From Plantago ovata (lineage: Eukaryota; Streptophyta; Magnoliopsida; Lamiales; Plantaginaceae): a stretch of DNA of 64,000 bases. Made by a program: the position numbers and the translations under genes. Location of the stretch: contig CM051455.1 in assembly GCA_028274465.1 (NCBI GenBank), positions 44,161,129 to 44,225,128 on the forward strand. Reading direction: 5' to 3'. The notes beneath the pieces were generated by a model. It saw nothing but the letters and a program-made list of their open reading frames with translations. It was not told the origin of the DNA and searched no databases. Each line of letters opens with the position of its first letter. Position 1 is the first letter of the stretch. Of this stretch, positions 58,837 through 64,000 are shown piece by piece.

Positions 58837-60434
58837 TCACAACTCGTCAATCTTAATCTTAGTAGCTACAGTAGCTTCACAAATTGTTGGTTTAGTCTTG
58901 CCTCCAACAATAGGTTTAACATTAGAACATTTACTTGTCGCAGGACTACCACATGTGGATTTTAGATCAATATCTGCAATATTTATATTTTTGCATGGTT
59001 TTGTCTTGCTGCAAGCAAGTACCACAGCATCTGGCAGGGATGATGTTCCTTTAACATTCTTTATGAATACATCACTGATCTCAATGAGTGAATGAGACTG
59101 CACCAGAAACAAATACATGTTAGTTTCCATGTTCTTTATATATATATGCACTTGCGATTCATATGGTAAATCGATTTGATTAAAGGCATTCTTAAAACTA
59201 ATTGTTTTTGGACTTACATTTACTTTGCATTGGTTATTCGGGCAGTATTCTTGATCAATGATGATTGGATTTTGTACGTTATCCATCACAAGGTTTTCAA
59301 AATACAATTTTGAGACTTTAATTTTCACTGGAGAAGAGGGCCATGTTTTGACACGAACACCATTTGTTGTTCCTTTTAATGTACAATCTCTGACATAAAT
59401 ACCGGTCACATCCTTCTCTTGTGGATACTTTCCAAGGCTTCCAATGCTAATTCCATGTCCGGGACCACATGTCACTTTGGTGATGTGGAAGTCTTCCGAC
59501 TCATCTCCAATGGAGATGCAATCATCTCCGGTTTGTATTATCGAATCTCGAACATTTACATTCTTTGAACGAGCCAAGTGCATTCCATCTGTGTTTGGGG
59601 AATCTTCGGGTGCAGATATTGTAACTTTCTCGAAAGTTACATTTTTTCCATCGATCAGATTCATGTGGAAACCCTTGCTGTCTTTAGAAGTCATGTCGTG
59701 GAAATGCATGTTGGTGATGGAAAAAAAGCCCAAGTTCTGCATTCATGCATGTTATTAGTTCTCAAATTTAAATATTCTTGCATAATGTAAATATAAATTA
59801 TATGGATATTATATCTTCATGTATTCTAATTCATATGTGACATGTTGACAAATTCTATGAATTGAATATTTCAAAAGAAAAAAAAATGTGAGCACTTACG
59901 TTACTCAATGGTTTACACTTATAATTCTTGGCACAATCATTTTTCTTCCAATCTTGTTGGCCTTTACCATCGAAAACTCCACCACCAGAGATATCTATGT
60001 CGTTAACGTTCATTATAGTAATCCAGGCACAGTCTGATTTTGGGAGATTTCCTGTGGCTTCCACTGTACCCTGAATGCAAAGCCCAATTGGAGCCTTGTT
60101 TGGTCCAAGTAATTCTATTTGTCCTAGTTTCCATGTCCCTTTTGGAATCACTACTTTGCTACCTGAAGTACAAGCACATGCCTCCTTCCATGCTTTCTGT
60201 AAAGCCTACACTCAAAATACAAATTGTTAATGAAAAATGTTCTCTCGAATGAAATAGACACGCCGCCATGGGATAGACAAGAATACCGTCAAATCATAGA
60301 AATCGTACCTCAGAAATATCACCACCAGATTTTGCACCATACTGTGTGATGTCATAATTTCCAGACTCAACCTCAACAATGTATGCCAACAATGCAAAAG
60401 CCCAAAGGATAGGTGCAACTGTTTTATGATCCAT
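58837..60434 (-). CDS. Polygalacturonase (GH28), copy 3
   Basis: The exons are 60434-60309, 60205-59900, 59736-59218 and 59097-58837, giving 403 residues. Signal peptide, NTDG, GDDC, CGPGHG and RVK are all intact. It is nearly identical to copy 2 and keeps the 120-base in-frame intron 3. Its upstream region matches the other copies for about 250 bases (TATA included), then diverges at an ATT microsatellite. The reverse-transcriptase relic found before copies 1 and 2 is missing, so distal promoter control may differ. Confidence 0.93.
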
Positions 60435-60513
60435 AACTTTTTCAAATATGATATGTTGATATAAGGCAAATATTATCCTTCAAGATGATGTTTGTAAACA
60501 GAAGTATGATTGA

Positions 60514-60521
60514 ATTTATAG
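60514..60521 (-). promoter_or_regulatory. TATA box of polygalacturonase copy 3
   Basis: CTATAAAT on the minus strand about 80 bases upstream of the ATG at 60434, conserved with the other two copies. Confidence 0.55.
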
Positions 60522-60690
60522 TGTTTATACTGGAAAAATATTTGTGGTCCTTATGATATCATAAGATCCAATGTTTTGGTTCCACTTATTTATCTCGTTT
60601 TTCGAAGTGTTGCTTCATTCACCAAAAATAGACTCTCCAAAAGCGAAAAGAGACATTGTTATTGCATGGTAAAATAATTCCCTTGCTATA

Positions 60691-60724
<34 letters not shown>

Positions 60725-60745
60725 GTTATTATTATTATTATTATT
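60691..60745. repeat. ATT microsatellite
   Basis: About 17 ATT units, interrupted once by a GTT. It lies where the upstream homology between the polygalacturonase copies ends. Confidence 0.95.
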
Positions 60746-61059
60746 TGTCTGGTATTTTTAAAGTTATGACCTCTTTGTAGACGGTATAACTATTATTGAT
60801 GAATTGGATATAATTTTGAATAACGTAATTAAATCCGAGATTTTCAGTAAAGAAAATGACTCCTCACGGTAAACGAGTGGAGTTTTTTTCAAGCAGTTCG
60901 AGTTCAACTTGAAAAATTAAAGCTCAACTTAATACTCGAATAATCGAGCTGAAGATTGAATTCGAGCATATATTACAACTCGATACATTAATCGAGTCGA
61001 ATTTGAGTATCTATATACTCGGCTAGAAAGTTCGACGACCTGCTCGATAATTTTATATA

Positions 61060-62160
61060 TATAAAACCCTAATCCTCACTTCTTTTAGAAACCACCGACA
61101 ATTCCCCTTCTTTCTTTTTCATCGGTCTGGCATCTGTGCACTCACCCTCACGGCCAATGGCCAGTGCTACCACCTCTTCCACCGGCTCCGTTCGGGGCTC
61201 TGTGATCTCCCAAATCGAGCAGCCAAGGCATACATTGTTTGCTATAGCCTATAGCCCTCACTTGATGCATTTCCAAACTGTTTGCTTATGGTGAACAAGT
61301 GTGTGAGTTCTGGACCCCCTTTCATTTTCTTGCTCCTCTTTTTTTTTTTAATTTTAAAGATCCATCACTGCAATGACACTTGGAGTAGATAGTTGTTTGA
61401 GGTGAGTGAATCGGTCTTTATAAATCAGTTGCATGGCAAGTTTTTTGTACTTCATAAAAGTTACAACACCTGAATATCTCCGCCCATATGAGACGGAGCT
61501 GCGCCCGTGGTCGGACAGTTTCTCCTTTTTTTCATTTTTTTTTAATAAATTAATTTACGTTGCAGTTTTCTGGGGTCAAATGTAGCAAAAAGATTTTTTT
61601 TCTTTTTTGGGTGGGGGTATAATAATGTAATTAAACCTTTGTGAGTTTTATTAACTTTCGAGTTCACGAGTTGTGCTAAATTCGAGTTTTCGATTTTCAA
61701 TTAGACAATTAAAAAAAGAAAAAACTCGAATAGTAATAAATACTTGTCGAGTTCAAGTACGAAGCATCAAGCTTGATCGAGTTCGAGCCTTGGGTTAATT
61801 ACAGTTAACGAGCCGAGCCGAGCCAAAGCTCGGTTTCGTTTACAGCCTACCCACAGTATCTCCCTTACTGAGGGAGCAGTTTCTCTGATTTCTCTTGATA
61901 GGCTGTCCTAACTAACATCTTACTAGTGTCTTACATACCCACTCTAGCTAATAACAGAATACTTGAAAAGAGGGAAATAAGTACATGCAAGGTAGTAGTT
62001 GATCGAAGTTATTGTCCGGCCAGACAGTCTGGCCCCTTGTATTATTCTCGACACGTAAGAGGCAGAATGAGCTACATTAGGCTCCTCTCATAATTATAGT
62101 GCAGACTGGAAAATCATCTCAGCCAATTCCTGCAACATATGAAACGAGCAGCGTATAAAC
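61060..62160. other. Diverged copies of array sequence
   Basis: 61060-61290 resembles 53430-53640 (AAACCCTAATCCTCACTTCT leader, ATG at 61157). 61640-61850 resembles 54620-54830. 61895-62155 resembles 49050-49310 and 57590-57850. These are older, partly rearranged repeats of the same units. No intact gene is visible. Confidence 0.65.
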
Positions 62161-62185
62161 ATGCACAGACTTGCTGGAGGACCTG

Positions 62186-63220
62186 CTACTCAGTTGTGCG
62201 CATTCTCAGGAGTCGGGCAGTGCAAATTTTATCCTGAAGTATTAGTTCAAGATTAAAGCGGTCAGATTGTAGTCTGCCTTGTGCCATTTCCAACTCAGTT
62301 CGCAGCTCAGCAGTCTGTCGCTCCAAGGCAGTGAACTGTCGACTTAGAGCTTTCAGATTAGGCCTTAACATTTGTCGTTTGGTCCATAAAACATGCATTG
62401 GCCTCTCTCTAATAAACCTCGTCCATGTAGACTGTACCAAAGGTATGAATTATGATTTTTCAACCAGGCTATTGAGTAATCAAAATCTGATGTGTCTCCC
62501 TTGGTTCTGTCGTGAGAGTTGTATAACATGTGGGGTATGATCGGAGATTCCCGAATCATGAACCATTATCTTCATCCAATGATATTGCAGAAACCATGCA
62601 AGATTCCCAAGCCCTCTGCCAATCTTGGAATATATGACCCCATTAGTATGCTTATTTGACCACGTAAGTTCAATTCCCATCATCATAAGCTCATTTAAGC
62701 CCACATTCTCCATCATCGCCTGAAAATCAGCATACTCACTTTCATGTACTGGATGTCCACCCTTGCGGTCTTGAGTTGTAAAGACATTATTAAAATCACC
62801 TAATAAGAGTCATGGAGTTTGTATTCCAGCTGCCAACTGTTCAATATCCCTCCATAAAACCCTACGCTCATGCAGATGGTTAAACGCATAAATAACAGTG
62901 AGTAGGAATTGGTATTCCCCATTCACACTCTTCACCTGGCAATGCAAGTATTTTTATGTAGAGCCTAGGAATTGTACATCAACTCTATTCACATCCCACA
63001 TAAGCCAGATTCGGCCATTCCTATGTTTATCATAATTATCATAGAACTTTCAATGTCTTCCAAATCGCTTATGAATCCGTAGTGCATTACATTGTTTCAC
63101 ATGTGTTTCAAGAAGGGCAGCTATACTTACTTGAAGTTTTTTGAGGTAGGAGCCAACCTCCAAATGTTTAGTTGCTTGAGTCATACCCCTAACATTCCAG
63201 GCTGTCAACATTGATTCCAT
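62186..63220 (-). pseudogene. LINE ORF2, endonuclease half
   Basis: The minus strand starts with MESMLTAWNVRGMTQATKHL (ATG near 63220) and continues LLETH. After a frame change near 63050 it reads GRIWLMWDVNRVDVQFLGS, LTVIYAFNHLHERRVLW, PWLLLGDFNNVFTTQDRKGG and VGLNELMMMGIELTWSNKHT, then SDHTPHVIQL. These are the successive motifs of the apurinic-type endonuclease (GDFN, WSN, SDHxP). Charged helical sequence follows (LERQTAELRTELEMAQGRLQ) to a stop at 62186. Stops and shifts near 63050, 62960 and 62480 show decay, and the reverse transcriptase is absent. Confidence 0.82.
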
Positions 63221-64000
63221 GTTTTCGCCCCTACTTTAAGGGCACCCACTTTCTCCACACGTCCCAAATAATCAATTCCGTCGACCAACATTTTCAACTA
63301 GTGCAAACCAAACATGCCCTTACTCAATTTACAAATTAAGTTTTTTTTTCTTCTTTTTTTTTTCCTTTTTCTTCTTCTTTATTATTTTTATTTTTTATTT
63401 TTCCTTCTTCTTTATAGGTGCCGGAATAAAGGTGCCGGATTCCGCTCCATAGCAGCTCCAATCGGAGCTGCTGACACCTCCAGATCAGAGCTGTTTCAGC
63501 TCCGATATATATGCTGACAAAGTTACCGGCGTCGGTACCTTTGAAGAATAAGAAGAAGATTTTTTTTAAAAATTGAGATTTGACTTGAATTTAAATTTTG
63601 TGGGGGTTCGTTTTGTAATTATATTTGAGACCTATTTACATGTTAGATAAGTTATGTGGGTTCATTTTGAATTAATTAGTGTTAATATTGTAAAATAGAA
63701 AATATTTGAGGCTAATGTATAATAAATTTGAAAAGAAAAAGTAAAATAATTCATGTTACCCAAAAAGGAAAAAAGGTTGTGGTAATTCATGATAGTAATG
63801 ATAACAATTACTTAAACAATGTAGAAAAATGAGCGCAACATACTCCAAAAAAGAGATAAGATTACAAAATAAATAATAGGAAGGAACTGTTACTTATAGA
63901 TTACACAAAAATAATCTCCTAGATCCTCCCTTGCTTTTCATTTTCTCTATGTGTTGTTTCTACTCACAACTCGCTTATCTTAATCTTAGTAGCTACAGCA
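63051..64000. repeat. Start of a fourth array unit, type 1
   Basis: Nearly identical to 42644-43605, covering the LINE start, pyrimidine tract, AGCTCC-rich words and the 3' flank of the gene. It shows that the array continues beyond the window. Confidence 0.9.
63964..64000 (-). CDS. Polygalacturonase copy 4, last 12 codons only
   Basis: The stop is at 63964-63966, preceded by ...KIKISEL, the same C-terminus as copy 1 (not the IGEL/IDEL ending of copies 2 and 3). The rest lies beyond the window. Confidence 0.75.
   Translation of the reverse strand, partial: AVATKIKISEL

Larger units (their letters stand above)
55304..60434. repeat. Segmental duplication, copy 2 (contains polygalacturonase copy 3)
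   Basis: Nearly identical to 46721-51889, with scattered single-base changes and a few small indels, including a one-unit loss of a 30-base repeat. The similarity continues past the gene's ATG to about 60690 and then stops at an ATT microsatellite. Confidence 0.93.

Overview
The window is plant nuclear DNA, almost certainly from a dicot. The evidence is spliced GT-AG genes, strong AT bias, plant-only families (CYP76-type P450s, CPR1/CPR30-type F-box genes, F-box/LRR genes, GT47 exostosin-type glycosyltransferases, exopolygalacturonase-type GH28 enzymes, an LRR receptor-like protein) and dense plant transposon debris. I cannot name the species. No rRNA gene, CRISPR array or bacterial-type operon was seen. 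One 100-base run of N (23655-23754) marks a scaffold gap. All calls were made by eye; no alignment or search was run.

0-17 kb: an unrecognised coding-like stretch, then two tandem CYP76-like P450 genes on the minus strand. The first is intact (500 codons in two exons). The second has the same structure but two single-base reading-frame breaks. After a decayed exon-like region come a hAT-like element, a small Lys/Glu-rich hypothetical gene and a GT47 glycosyltransferase gene (minus). A copia retrotransposon tail follows.

17-31 kb: a decayed F-box/LRR fragment, then a roughly 5 kb low-complexity block built on TTCGAGG and GGTGGTTTCTCCAACC motifs with higher-order repeats. This block abuts a truncated F-box gene that appears twice around the N gap, probably a false assembly duplication. 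A decayed but nearly complete F-box/LRR pseudogene (plus strand) and one intact 385-codon F-box gene (minus strand) follow.

31-42 kb: mostly relics. They are a SINE-like fragment, a LINE fragment, an LRR receptor-like protein fragment broken by a tiny retroposon tail with a perfect target duplication, and the 5' half of a WDR74/NSA1-like WD-repeat gene whose second intron carries a complete 1480-bp Mutator-like element (TIRs, 9-bp target duplication, PB1-like ORF). A fold-back element with an AGCTCC-rich core and a DUF295-type fragment come next.

42-64 kb: a tandem array of polygalacturonase genes on the minus strand, with three complete four-exon copies and the 3' tip of a fourth at the window edge. 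Copies 2 and 3 with their downstream flanks form a duplication of about 5.1 kb. Copies 1 and 2 share an upstream reverse-transcriptase relic. One junction shows a microhomology deletion. MITEs, a Helitron-like terminus and LINE pieces were duplicated with the units. The enzymes would be secreted and act on cell-wall pectin. The other genes show no common pathway with them, so this is an ordinary gene neighbourhood reshaped by tandem duplication and transposons.
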